From positions 248,001 through 312,000 of the forward strand of contig CAYVKL010000002.1 of the NCBI GenBank assembly GCA_964452085.1: a stretch of 64,000 nucleotides of DNA, given 5' to 3'. The notes under the pieces were generated by a model. It was not told the origin of the DNA, did no database searches, and worked only from the letters and a program-made list of their open reading frames with translations. This DNA is from Methanobacterium sp964452085. Lineage in GTDB: Archaea > Methanobacteriota > Methanobacteria > Methanobacteriales > Methanobacteriaceae. Made by a program: the position numbers and the translations under genes. The number at the start of each line of letters is the position of its first letter. Position 1 is the stretch's first letter. Shown one piece after another: positions 18,263 to 31,477 of the stretch.

Positions 18263-18922
18263 ATTACAGAAAGTCCAGCATACACTGTTGAAAGTAAGGA
18301 CAATGACATTGAAATCAGGGTATATCCTGGTTATATTTTAGCTCAAGTTGATGTTGAAGCAGATTATGATCAGGCTATTGGTATGGGTTTTTCCATTCTG
18401 GCCAATTATATTTTCGGGGGAAATAAAAAACGTTCTAAAATTTCAATGACTGCTCCGGTGTCTGGGGAAAACATATCTGTTTCTGAAAAAATTCCCATGA
18501 CTGCACCAGTTACTGAAGAATCTGTTGCTGAATCAGAAAATATTCAAATGGCTGCACCAGTTACTGAAGAAGCAGTTGGAGAATCAGAAAAGATTGAAAT
18601 GACGGTTCCCGTAACTGAATCCGAATTAGGACCTCATATTTACAGAATATCATTTACAATGCCGTCAAAATACACTTTGGATACTCTACCGGTTCCTGAA
18701 GATGAAAGAATTAAATTTAAGGAAATAAGAAACCAGAAAATGGCAGTGTTACGCTTTAAGGGTAGAGTAAATCATAAGTTAGCCGAAGAAGAGATGGAAG
18801 AGTTAAAAAAATGGTTGATCAAAAATAAAATCGTTGCTAAATCCAATTTTATCGTGGCACAATACAATAATCCCGCGGTTCCAGGGTTTTTTAGAAGAAA
18901 TGAGGTTATGGTTGAAATATAA
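18263..18922 (+). CDS. SOUL family (heme-binding-like) protein with expanded repeat and apparent ATT start
   Basis: The open frame begins at 18251 and encodes a complete SOUL N terminus (TESPAYTVESKDNDIEIRVY) well before the first ATG at 18383. No ATG, GTG or TTG exists in that stretch. The ATT at 18263 lies six bases after a GAGGGGGG ribosome binding site and would give about 219 residues. SOUL features: EIRVYPGYILAQVDVE, GFSILANYIFGGN, then four imperfect copies of an IxMTAPVT unit (about residues 60-125) where family members usually have about two, and FTMPSKYTLDTLP. SOUL proteins bind heme or other tetrapyrroles in eukaryotes; the archaeal ligand is unknown. No signal peptide. Divergent to the heliorhodopsin gene. 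Confidence 0.88.
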   Translation: MTESPAYTVESKDNDIEIRVYPGYILAQVDVEADYDQAIGMGFSILANYIFGGNKKRSKISMTAPVSGENISVSEKIPMTAPVTEESVAESENIQMAAPVTEEAVGESEKIEMTVPVTESELGPHIYRISFTMPSKYTLDTLPVPEDERIKFKEIRNQKMAVLRFKGRVNHKLAEEEMEELKKWLIKNKIVAKSNFIVAQYNNPAVPGFFRRNEVMVEI

Positions 18923-18992
18923 TTTTCAAAAGTTATTCTAATAATCTTGCTAGTATAAAAGTAATTTAAGGGTCTAAATATCAGGAATAACT

Positions 18993-19685
18993 ATGATATG
19001 TGATAATTGTGGAGCAAAAATCAGGAATAAAGAAAGTTTCTGCCCCAGATGTGGTATGGAGTTTTTTAATTCTGAACATAAACCCCTACAAAAAAAGTTT
19101 TTGAGAGGTGAATACCGGGATCAAGATGAGGTTCAGGTAGCTCCCTACAATTTAGATGAAGCGGATTATTCTAAAGATAATTATCAAAAAGAACCGTATC
19201 AAAATTGGGATGATTACGATCCAGATTATGTTCATGAATCTGATGAAAATATAGTTCAAGATAAAGAACCTATTCCTGAAGAAGGTTATGAACCGGATCA
19301 AAATAACAATCAGGATTATAACAATAATCGAGATGATCAAGAGAATTATAAGGGGAATAAACCTTATAATACGAAGTACAATTCTGATAAAAGTTATAAA
19401 AATAAATATAATTCAGACCAGGGTCATGATAAGAATTATAGTGATGAAAAAGGTTACAATAACAGATATAATCGACAAAAAAGTTCTAAAAGAAATTATA
19501 ATACGAAAGGCCACCATAATCAGAAAAAATATCCTACCAGGGGTTATGACTTGGATGAATATGAATCAAAACCAAAAAAGAGTTCGATTTGGAGTACTGT
19601 GGTTCTATTTTTATTATTGGCATTGCTCATTGGATTTGTGATGGGGTTTATTTTCTTTTCAAGTAAGATCCAGAACCTCTTTTAA
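18993..19685 (+). CDS. Zinc-ribbon protein with Asn/Tyr/Asp/Lys-rich linker and C-terminal membrane helix
   Basis: 230 residues. An N-terminal zinc ribbon (CDNC at 3-6, CPRC at 17-20) is followed by a long low-complexity segment (about 60-200) with recurring YN, NKYNSD, NNNQDYNNN and YNRQK elements. A single transmembrane helix (about 203-225) and a short tail complete it. The topology suggests a tail-anchored protein with a cytosolic ribbon. The family is not identifiable beyond zinc_ribbon_2-type proteins common in methanogens. It follows the SOUL gene by 70 bases on the same strand. Confidence 0.75.
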   Translation: MICDNCGAKIRNKESFCPRCGMEFFNSEHKPLQKKFLRGEYRDQDEVQVAPYNLDEADYSKDNYQKEPYQNWDDYDPDYVHESDENIVQDKEPIPEEGYEPDQNNNQDYNNNRDDQENYKGNKPYNTKYNSDKSYKNKYNSDQGHDKNYSDEKGYNNRYNRQKSSKRNYNTKGHHNQKKYPTRGYDLDEYESKPKKSSIWSTVVLFLLLALLIGFVMGFIFFSSKIQNLF

Positions 19686-19723
19686 ATATTTTTTTTCCAT
19701 ATTTTTAAAAACTACAGGGAAAA

Positions 19724-20971
19724 TTATTGGATTACGAAATTTCCAGTCTCAACACGTGTTTTCAGTGCATTTGCAAGTTCACGGGCGCGTTTAATATCAG
19801 ATTGGCGACAGCTAACTTCTAAAGTCTTAGTTTGACCTTCCCAATCCATTGAAACTTGTCCTCTTTTCATTTGGAAGGTTCCAAATATGCAGGAATAAGC
19901 ACACATTCCACATCCAAAGCACTTGGTTTGATTAAGTTCATGATTCTGGAATGCTTTGGTAGGACACCTCTCTTCAACAAGGCAGGTTCCACAGCTTTGA
20001 CACAATTCTGAATCATAATTCGGCCTTTCATCAGTATTTGTCCAAACTTCGTAGGTAGTTTGGCTTAAAACACTGTGACGACCCCCTATATCTGCAATTG
20101 GTAGGATAATATCTTCATTTTTAATGAAAGTCATCTGGAGGATTTCATCGTCCCGGATGGGTATAGCTGTGGCTACGCTGTTGTAAACCTCTGGTCCGGC
20201 CCCCGTTCGGAAACCACCCAAGTAATGTGGGTCCATTTCTTTCATATCTGCACTTATCATCATATTAGGCTTTTCAAGACTGCTTCTGGTTCCGGTACTG
20301 ATGAATAATCCTTCAGAATTGTTAATAAGTAATTTACTACCTTGGGTCATGGAATTCAGTCGGGGGTCATTCTGGAGTGGGTTGAGTTCCCCGCAACCTG
20401 AAAATGAAATTCCTTTAAATGGCCCTTCCATGTCCACGGCATTGAATATGGATGAAATGGGTTCTGAAGTTGGATTTATAAAAGCAGTATAATTTTTAAA
20501 GGCAAATCTGGTTCCAACCATCTGTGCTGTGCCGAAATCTTCTAGGGTAGCACTTGATTTAATTATGTTTCCATGGTAATCTTCCACTTCAATTTCAATT
20601 TCTTTGCCTTTAACCAGGTCTTTGAAAAGGAATCCCCCTCCATATTGTGGGTCGTGAATGCTATGAGCAGTCCCATACATCATTAAGTCAACTGAACCTA
20701 ACCATTCATTGGGGCATGGTCCTGGGAAGCCAGGAACACCATTTAACATGATACTTTTGGCTTTTTTGAAGGATCCTGGTTCTGAAACTGGTATGTGAAA
20801 TATGGCTGCGGTTCCAGACATAATACCACATGTACCGGTGGTGACCACATCAATGTCTTTTGCTGTGGGTTGTTCACCATCTATAACCCTGCGTGTTATT
20901 TCTTCTGCGGTGAGAACGGTTGCTTCACCATTTTTGATTTTTTGGTTAATTTGTTGGATACTTTTTTTCAA
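19724..20971 (-). CDS. L-aspartate semialdehyde sulfurtransferase (DUF39 + ferredoxin; methanogenesis marker 16 type)
   Basis: 415 residues, TTG start with AAGGTGG six bases upstream. The DUF39 portion (1-330) has GTCGIMSGTAA, GVPGFPGPCPNEWLG and FSGCGELNP; the C-terminal part has two 4Fe-4S motifs (CQSCGTCLVEERCP, about 329-342, and CFGCGMCAYSC, about 357-367). From the literature, DUF39 proteins make homocysteine by sulfurating aspartate semialdehyde in methanogens. In some species the DUF39 and ferredoxin parts are separate genes; here they are fused. The convergent neighbour is the zinc-ribbon gene, and alaS lies upstream on the same strand. Confidence 0.9.
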   Translation of the reverse strand: MKKSIQQINQKIKNGEATVLTAEEITRRVIDGEQPTAKDIDVVTTGTCGIMSGTAAIFHIPVSEPGSFKKAKSIMLNGVPGFPGPCPNEWLGSVDLMMYGTAHSIHDPQYGGGFLFKDLVKGKEIEIEVEDYHGNIIKSSATLEDFGTAQMVGTRFAFKNYTAFINPTSEPISSIFNAVDMEGPFKGISFSGCGELNPLQNDPRLNSMTQGSKLLINNSEGLFISTGTRSSLEKPNMMISADMKEMDPHYLGGFRTGAGPEVYNSVATAIPIRDDEILQMTFIKNEDIILPIADIGGRHSVLSQTTYEVWTNTDERPNYDSELCQSCGTCLVEERCPTKAFQNHELNQTKCFGCGMCAYSCIFGTFQMKRGQVSMDWEGQTKTLEVSCRQSDIKRARELANALKTRVETGNFVIQ

Positions 20972-21021
20972 CTGAATCCACCTTAAAACGTAATAATATT
21001 CAAATTATCTGATTTATAACT

Positions 21022-23751
21022 TTAACCAAACCCGTTGAGGTTTTTCTGAGCTAATTCCTCCTTTAAGGATTCACGCACAAATTCCAAGGCATCGGGAAGT
21101 TTATCACCATCTCGACCAGCACCTTGAGCAAGATTGGGTTTCCCACCACCCCCACCACCCATTACAGCAGCAGCACCTTTGATAATTTCATTAATTTTTA
21201 TTCCTCTATCCATAGCACGGGTTGATGCTGCCCCTGCTATTTTTCCCTCACTATTTCCTAAAACAACCAGATCTACCCCACCATCATCAGTTAGTTGAGT
21301 GACCATTTTGACCAGTTCACCTATTTCAGCATCCACATTATCTAATAAAAAGGATAAGGAATTGATTTTTTCAGTCTGATTTATGAGAGAGTCGGTTTTA
21401 AGTTTAGCTACTTGGGCTTGAAGTCGTTTAATATCATTTTTAAAAGCTTTCCACTCACTGAAGAACCTTTCGCTGGTTTTTGGAAGTTGATTGCCCTCAA
21501 CTTTAAACACGGCAGCGCTGTCATGTAAGAGCGCATCATTGGTCTGCATGGACTCCACTGCAGCCTCACCTGCTGAGAACTCCAATCTTTCCACTCCGTC
21601 CTGAATTCTTTCTGTGCGGTTGACTTTAATTAAGCCTATTTGCCCGGTTTGATCACAGTGGGTTCCGGCACAGGCCTGTACATCAACGCCCGGTATTTTA
21701 ACCACCCTGATATTTGTTCCTGGAACTACGCCTCCCTGATAAAGGATAAAACCATATTTTTTCTCTGCTTCAGTTCGATCCATCCATTCAGTCTCCAGAG
21801 GTATGTTTTCCATAACCCATCTATTGGCTATTAGCTCAATTTCATGCAGTTCTTTTTCACTAATGCGTTGGTAATGGGATAAGTCAATTCTGGATTTTTT
21901 GACACCTTTTTGAGCGCCTGCTTGCCATATATGATCTCCAAGCACCTTCCGGGCTGCTGCAACCAGCAGGTGAGTTGCAGTGTGGTTACGGGCCAGGGCA
22001 ATTCGACGGTTCCAGTCAATAATTCCTGTAAGGGTTGATCCTGTTCGGTGTTTTAGTTTTTCAAGTTTTTCCTCTTCAACTCGGTGTAAAACAATTCCAT
22101 CCAACTTTTCTGCATGTAAAACCCTGATTTTCTCTTCTCCAGCATCTAAAAAACCAATATCTGATGGTTGACCTCCCCCTTCAGGGTAAAATAGAGTGCC
22201 ATCCATGATAATGTTATTTTCATATGATCCCAAATATTTAGCTTTAAAATCAGTTTTTTGGGGTTCGTCGTAGAATAAGAGAGTTGTTTCTGGGAAGTCC
22301 AGTTCCACTGGCATATCCTCTTCAACAGTTTCTTCAGAGTGTTCAGCTGCCACAAGGGTGTAAAAGTTGTCTGGAACATTCACATTAAATCCCAAGTCCT
22401 TTGCAATTTCTTCAACAGTTTCCGGGGGCAAACCTTGGGAATCATAAAGTTTGATAAGCGTTTCCAGGGGCATTTCATCTTTTTTATCTTTTTTAAGGTA
22501 TTTAACTGTTTTTTTCACCATTTGTTGTCCTTTGCTAATGGTTTTTTTGTAACGTTTTTCCTCCAGTTCAATTACCCTTAAAATGTGTTCCTGATGATTT
22601 CTGATTTCCGGATAGGTTTGGGAGAGGAAGTTCAATTGGATGTGCATGATGTCTCCCAGGGATTGTTTGAGTCCCAATTTTTTTATGAATCTAATGGTTC
22701 TTCGGAGGATCAAACGAGCCAAATAACCCTCTTTAACATTGGATGGTATGACTCCATCAGCCAGCATGAAGGCTAGGCATCTGGTATGATCGGCGATGAC
22801 ATAGATGGCTTCCATGGGTTCAGTGGCATCTTTCAACTCTTCTAGGGTGATTCCCAACCTCTCAGCTACTTTACTGCGTAGAATTTTCAGGTCGGCTATG
22901 TCTTCAATGTCCATCATTCCTGCTACTTGAGCATTTTCACCTAAAATGAGATGGTTTAGTTCAACTCCTGCCATTTCTTGAAGTTCTTCTATAACAGGTC
23001 CGAAAGATGCATCATAAGCAGTGGGTGTGCCTTGAGATATCCATGCGAACCTTTCTAATCCGTAACCGGTGTCCACTATCTTAAGTGGGATCTCTTCTTT
23101 TTCCCCTCCAGGTAAGGTTCGATACTGGATAAATACCAGGGTGGCCAGTTCTACTCCGCGGACGCAAACTTCATAACATGGACCTGAGTTACCTCCACCT
23201 TCCCACCATGACTCAATAAAAGTTATTTCTTCTTCTTTAATTCCGATATGGGTTATAAAATCGTGACAGTATTTAACTGTCTCATCTTCCCAGTAAACTT
23301 GGTTATCTTCAGAGTTGAATGCATGATGTCCGCCCATGGTGAAACAGGTCATGTGTCTACCGGTTCGACCTACGTTGTCCACATCATTTAGACGAATGGA
23401 AGGTTGAGCCACTACCAGTGGGTTTGCAGGCGGTTTAACCTGTCCAGAGGTTACCCACGGTTGGAAGTTATAGATGGATGCACCTACCAGGAAAACATCA
23501 TCTCGCCATCGTTTTGCCAGGACAGGATATCTTCTAATGGGAGTATGACCTCTTTCCTGAAAGAAGCGTGTGAAAAGATCATGTATAGAAAATAAATCAT
23601 ATTTTTTGGGTGTGGCTGGATTGCCGATGAACTGGTATTCATCACAGGGTGCATCTCCACATGTTTCACGTTCACCTATGGACCAAAAATCATTTCCACA
23701 AGTTTTACAGGTTTTTTTGGTGTAACCAAGTTTTTCCAACTGGACAGACAT
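21022..23751 (-). CDS. alaS: Alanyl-tRNA synthetase (archaeal type)
   Basis: About 909 residues from ATG 23751 (MSVQLEKLGY); an ATG three codons upstream at 23760 is equally readable, and still further upstream starts give an unlikely hydrophobic leader. It begins with the archaeal N-terminal zinc region (CKTCGNDFW, CGDAPC), followed by class II motifs (RRYPVLAKRWRDDVFLVGASIYNFQPW; GYGLERFAW), the editing domain with HTATHLL and CAGTHCDQTG, and the C-terminal coiled-coil/glycine-rich C-Ala domain (GGGGGGKPNLAQGAG). The enzyme charges tRNA-Ala. It is downstream of the ribosomal protein block but separated by a terminator. Confidence 0.97.
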   Translation of the reverse strand: MSVQLEKLGYTKKTCKTCGNDFWSIGERETCGDAPCDEYQFIGNPATPKKYDLFSIHDLFTRFFQERGHTPIRRYPVLAKRWRDDVFLVGASIYNFQPWVTSGQVKPPANPLVVAQPSIRLNDVDNVGRTGRHMTCFTMGGHHAFNSEDNQVYWEDETVKYCHDFITHIGIKEEEITFIESWWEGGGNSGPCYEVCVRGVELATLVFIQYRTLPGGEKEEIPLKIVDTGYGLERFAWISQGTPTAYDASFGPVIEELQEMAGVELNHLILGENAQVAGMMDIEDIADLKILRSKVAERLGITLEELKDATEPMEAIYVIADHTRCLAFMLADGVIPSNVKEGYLARLILRRTIRFIKKLGLKQSLGDIMHIQLNFLSQTYPEIRNHQEHILRVIELEEKRYKKTISKGQQMVKKTVKYLKKDKKDEMPLETLIKLYDSQGLPPETVEEIAKDLGFNVNVPDNFYTLVAAEHSEETVEEDMPVELDFPETTLLFYDEPQKTDFKAKYLGSYENNIIMDGTLFYPEGGGQPSDIGFLDAGEEKIRVLHAEKLDGIVLHRVEEEKLEKLKHRTGSTLTGIIDWNRRIALARNHTATHLLVAAARKVLGDHIWQAGAQKGVKKSRIDLSHYQRISEKELHEIELIANRWVMENIPLETEWMDRTEAEKKYGFILYQGGVVPGTNIRVVKIPGVDVQACAGTHCDQTGQIGLIKVNRTERIQDGVERLEFSAGEAAVESMQTNDALLHDSAAVFKVEGNQLPKTSERFFSEWKAFKNDIKRLQAQVAKLKTDSLINQTEKINSLSFLLDNVDAEIGELVKMVTQLTDDGGVDLVVLGNSEGKIAGAASTRAMDRGIKINEIIKGAAAVMGGGGGGKPNLAQGAGRDGDKLPDALEFVRESLKEELAQKNLNGFG

Positions 23752-23932
23752 AGTAATCATCAATATAATTTTATAAAAACTTAATTGCAAGCTTATAGGT
23801 TGGGATATGGGCATAAATATGCTCAAATTTACCTTATTTAAGCTTATATTATAATATAAACTTTGTTTGCCTTTGATTGGATATAAGTTTAATCAATAAT
23901 TAATTATTAATATTGATTAAAGTATGATTTAA

Positions 23933-23980
23933 ATGGTAAAAAAAATATTAAAAGCCAAAAAGCCAGAAGGCTTATGGCTT
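23933..23980 (-). terminator. Hairpin/T-tract terminator after rpl12
   Basis: On the minus strand, immediately after the L12 stop, AAGCCA and TGGCTT (23960-23965 and 23975-23980) form a 6-bp stem with a 9-base loop, followed by T-rich sequence ending in eight Ts. This closes the Spt5-ribosomal block before alaS. Confidence 0.65.
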
Positions 23981-23987
23981 GAAGATC

Positions 23988-24322
<335 letters not shown>

Positions 24323-24416
24323 TTTTAACTTTAAAACCTTTTGAATAGACTTCAATTCAGTTTTTTTAAGTAAATTACTTATTTTATCCAATTTATTATA
24401 GCCAATAATTGACTGA

Positions 24417-26063
<1,647 letters not shown>

Positions 26064-26165
26064 GTAAATTCCTCCGAACTCTTCAATAGTGAAAAGTTCA
26101 ATCTAATGGTTGGATTTGTTGTGCTTTTTTTTGTATTTAGTCGTGTTTGTATTTTAGATATAATT

Positions 26166-26185
26166 TTGTGATATAATTGTCACAA
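26166..26185. promoter_or_regulatory. TTGTGA/TCACAA dyad upstream of L1
   Basis: TTGTGA (26166-26171) and TCACAA (26180-26185) are inverted around an 8-base A/T-rich spacer that contains ATATAAT, a TATA-like element. It lies in the 150-base L11-L1 gap, about 103 bases before the L1 start, and could mark an internal promoter for L1-L10-L12 with an operator over it. A similar dyad precedes ftsZ. Confidence 0.35.
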
Positions 26186-26213
26186 GATTAATTTTATCAG
26201 AATATCCATCAAA

Positions 26214-27145
<932 letters not shown>

Positions 27146-27175
27146 ATTATCACTAACCTGCCAGAATTTTTTTTG

Positions 27176-27378
<203 letters not shown>

Positions 27379-27437
27379 GCATAGTTATCAATAGAAGGAG
27401 AAAGTAAAAAATTTAGATTATATTAAAAATAGGTTAT

Positions 27438-27461
27438 TGCCCTCTGGGCATATAAACCTTT
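27438..27461 (-). promoter_or_regulatory. BRE/TATA promoter with TGCCC-N3-GGGCA dyad upstream of secE
   Basis: On the minus strand CAAAGG followed by TTTATAT (27451-27461) reads as a BRE plus TATA box. A perfect 5-bp dyad (TGCCC, GGGCA at 27438-27442 and 27446-27450) lies directly downstream, between the TATA box and the expected transcription start about 64-74 bases before the secE ATG. This suggests the secE-spt5-ribosomal transcript starts here independently of ftsZ and may be repressed at the dyad. Confidence 0.5.
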
Positions 27462-27534
27462 GCATGGGGAAGACAGAACAGACTAGGGTTAATGTTAGGG
27501 GGTTAGAGAAAGATTATAATCCCTAATCAATTAC

Positions 27535-28724
<1,190 letters not shown>

Positions 28725-28810
28725 CAAATGTTGGTTATCTTAAATGTGTTATTGTACTAACTTATATTTAAAAGCAACGGTTTTTTAACCAATAATTTAC
28801 CACCAAGCAA

Positions 28811-28841
<31 letters not shown>

Positions 28842-28863
28842 CCAACATCCAACCAGGGAGTGA

Positions 28864-28886
28864 TTGTGAACTCACAAATTTCACAA
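28864..28886. promoter_or_regulatory. TTGTGAA-N9-TTCACAA dyad upstream of ftsZ
   Basis: Perfect 7-bp half-sites (28864-28870 and 28880-28886) around a 9-base spacer, about 155 bases before the ftsZ start in a 230-base intergenic region that is less AT-rich than most here. It resembles the dyad in the L11-L1 gap. Operator function is inferred from symmetry only. Confidence 0.35.
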
Positions 28887-28939
28887 CTCTAGCAACCGAA
28901 CCATTGGTGGTCAACATCACTAGTTAGAATCATTAGACC

Positions 28940-29503
<564 letters not shown>

Positions 29504-29890
29504 GAATTCCCCTCCATTTAATAAATAACTAATTAAATGCATCCAAATAAGCATCCTAGTTATATGGGTGAATTTAGCTAATTTTCACTTATCTTATATT
29601 CATCTCCCTAAACAACACTTTTCATACGTAGAAATTGTAAAGGGCATGAGTGATTAGAATTATATCCTCTTTTACTGTTCATTTTTGATGTTTAATATTT
29701 TGGGGTTTAAAATACTTTATTATATAAACGACTATTACATATGTGATTAAGACTAATCTAATGAGTAATTGGCCATATGTTTGCATAAACCTATGCTGAG
29801 TTGTGGTGAAAAAATTATATTAAAATAATTTTATTAAAATAATTTAATTAGATAAATAAGACAGACTATCGTTTTAACAAAGTGATGTTT
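29504..29890. other. Intergenic region between divergent genes, no gene seen
   Basis: About 387 AT-rich bases between the pyruvate-kinase-C gene and comA. It must contain both promoters; TATA-like stretches such as TTTATTATATAAACG (about 29717-29731) are visible. No open frame with a ribosome binding site and no strong RNA structure was found. Confidence 0.5.
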
Positions 29891-30667
29891 ATGAACGCTT
29901 TTGACTTTTTAACTCCCCAACGCAACCCTCAAAAAGGCACTGGAATCACCATGATGTTAGATAAGGGTATGGGTCCTGTTTCTGTTATAGATCTACTTGA
30001 AATATCTGGAAAATACGTTGATCTTGCTAAATTTGGATGGGGAACATCTGCCATTCATAATCGTGAAATGATTCAGGAGAAAGTTGAAATTTATCGATCA
30101 TATGGTATTAACCCCTACCCTGGTGGAACTCTTTTTGAGATAGCATATTTAGAAAAAAAGATTGATGAATATCTTAATGAAGCAGATGAACTAGGATTCG
30201 GGGCCATTGAAATATCTGATGGGACCATTGAAATTTCTCCTGAAGAAAGGGAGAAAATTGTTGCTATGGTTAAAGATCAGGGATTCCTGGTTATAACTGA
30301 AGTAGGAAAAAAAGATCCGGTAAAAGATAACCTTTTATCACCTGAAAATCGGATGAATATGGTTAACAAAGACTTGAAATCTGGTGCAAATTATGTTTTA
30401 ATGGAAGCTCGTGAAGGAGGAAAGGGTATTGGCCTTTTTGATGATCAGGGTAGTGTTAAAGAAGACGAGCTACAAGTAATAATTGATGGATGTGAATTGG
30501 ATAAAATAATCTGGGAGGCCCCTCAGAAAAACCAGCAGGCCTATTTTATTTTAAATTTCGGAGCAAATGTTAATTTAGGTAATATTCCACCTGATGAAAT
30601 AACCGCCCTAGAAACCATGCGACTGGGACTTAGAGGAGATACTTTGGGAAAGGTGAAATTGGAATGA
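29891..30667 (+). CDS. comA: Phosphosulfolactate synthase (coenzyme M biosynthesis)
   Basis: 258 residues from ATG 29891, which has GTGATG just upstream. ComA adds sulfite to phosphoenolpyruvate to give (2R)-phospho-3-sulfolactate, the first committed step of coenzyme M synthesis. Family features: GITMMLDKGMGP, YVDLAKFGWGTS, NPYPGGTLFE, FGAIEISDGTIEI, and EAREGGKGIGLFD. It overlaps the following ATP-binding cassette gene by four bases (ATGA). Confidence 0.95.
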   Translation: MNAFDFLTPQRNPQKGTGITMMLDKGMGPVSVIDLLEISGKYVDLAKFGWGTSAIHNREMIQEKVEIYRSYGINPYPGGTLFEIAYLEKKIDEYLNEADELGFGAIEISDGTIEISPEEREKIVAMVKDQGFLVITEVGKKDPVKDNLLSPENRMNMVNKDLKSGANYVLMEAREGGKGIGLFDDQGSVKEDELQVIIDGCELDKIIWEAPQKNQQAYFILNFGANVNLGNIPPDEITALETMRLGLRGDTLGKVKLE

Positions 30668-31431
30668 TAGAGGAGATCACTATTTTAGGGGGTTTCGATA
30701 AGCAAGGAAACCAGGAAACTGTGAAAAAAGTAGTAATAAAAAAGGGCGAAATATTTGGAGTTGTTGGCCCTACGGGGAGTGGTAAAAGCTCCCTAATAGG
30801 TGATATAGAGCAGCTTTCCCAGGAAGACACTTTCTCCAAAAGAAAAATCCTGGTAAATGGTGAGGCACCCACTTACGAGGACAGAACCAACCCTAGGAAG
30901 AAAATGGTTGCTCAATTGTCTCAAAACATGAATTTTCTGGCAGACATGAGTGTAGGAGATTTTTTGAGTTTGCATGCCAAGTGCAGAGGAGCCAGCAGTA
31001 AATGTGTAAATGCTGTTGTTGAATTAGCCAACACTCTCACTGGGGAACCCATAAAAAAAGAACACGATCTTACTATTTTGAGTGGGGGTCAATCCAGAGC
31101 TCTTATGGTGGCAGACGTGGCCATTATAAGCAACTCTCCAATAGTACTCATTGATGAGATTGAAAATGCAGGAATTAGGAAACATGACGCTTTGGAAGCT
31201 CTCTCTGGCCATGGTAAAATTGTTATGGTAGTAACCCACGATCCTGTACTTGCTCTGATGACTGATAAGCGAATAGTCATGAAAAATGGTGGAATGCTGA
31301 CTGTTGTGGGGACTACAGACAAAGAAAAAGCTCTATCTCAAAAATTAAACAAAATTGATGAATTAATGCTCAGTTTAAGGGATAAAGTACGAAATGGGGA
31401 AGTAATTCAGAATATTGAAGTGGATTTATAA
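30664..31431 (+). CDS. Stand-alone ABC-type ATPase overlapping comA
   Basis: 255 residues with Walker A GPTGSGKSS (about 35-43), the LSGGQSRALMVA signature (about 137), Walker B IVLIDEIENAG and the H-loop VTHDP. No membrane partner gene is adjacent, so it may not be a transporter subunit; soluble ABC ATPases act in metallocentre or translation-linked roles. Its start lies inside the comA stop, so it is translated with comA. A HypB/UreG-like GTPase and an Fe-S protein follow 1 kb downstream, interrupted by an opposite-strand PAS gene. Substrate unknown. Confidence 0.85.
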   Translation: MIEEITILGGFDKQGNQETVKKVVIKKGEIFGVVGPTGSGKSSLIGDIEQLSQEDTFSKRKILVNGEAPTYEDRTNPRKKMVAQLSQNMNFLADMSVGDFLSLHAKCRGASSKCVNAVVELANTLTGEPIKKEHDLTILSGGQSRALMVADVAIISNSPIVLIDEIENAGIRKHDALEALSGHGKIVMVVTHDPVLALMTDKRIVMKNGGMLTVVGTTDKEKALSQKLNKIDELMLSLRDKVRNGEVIQNIEVDL

Positions 31432-31444
31432 ACTAGACTATTAT

Positions 31445-31457
31445 CCTTTCTTTTTTT
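31445..31457 (+). terminator. T-tract after the ABC ATPase gene
   Basis: CCTTTC followed by seven Ts, 14 bases after the stop codon and between convergent genes; it fits the archaeal oligo-T signal. Confidence 0.45.
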
Positions 31458-31477
31458 AAATTAATACCTGCTATTTT

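Noticed and set aside
16320..19685. Integrated mobile island carrying heliorhodopsin
   Set aside because: No integrase, transposase, flanking repeat or tRNA gene was seen, and base composition looks like the surroundings; horizontal transfer remains possible but is unsupported by these marks.
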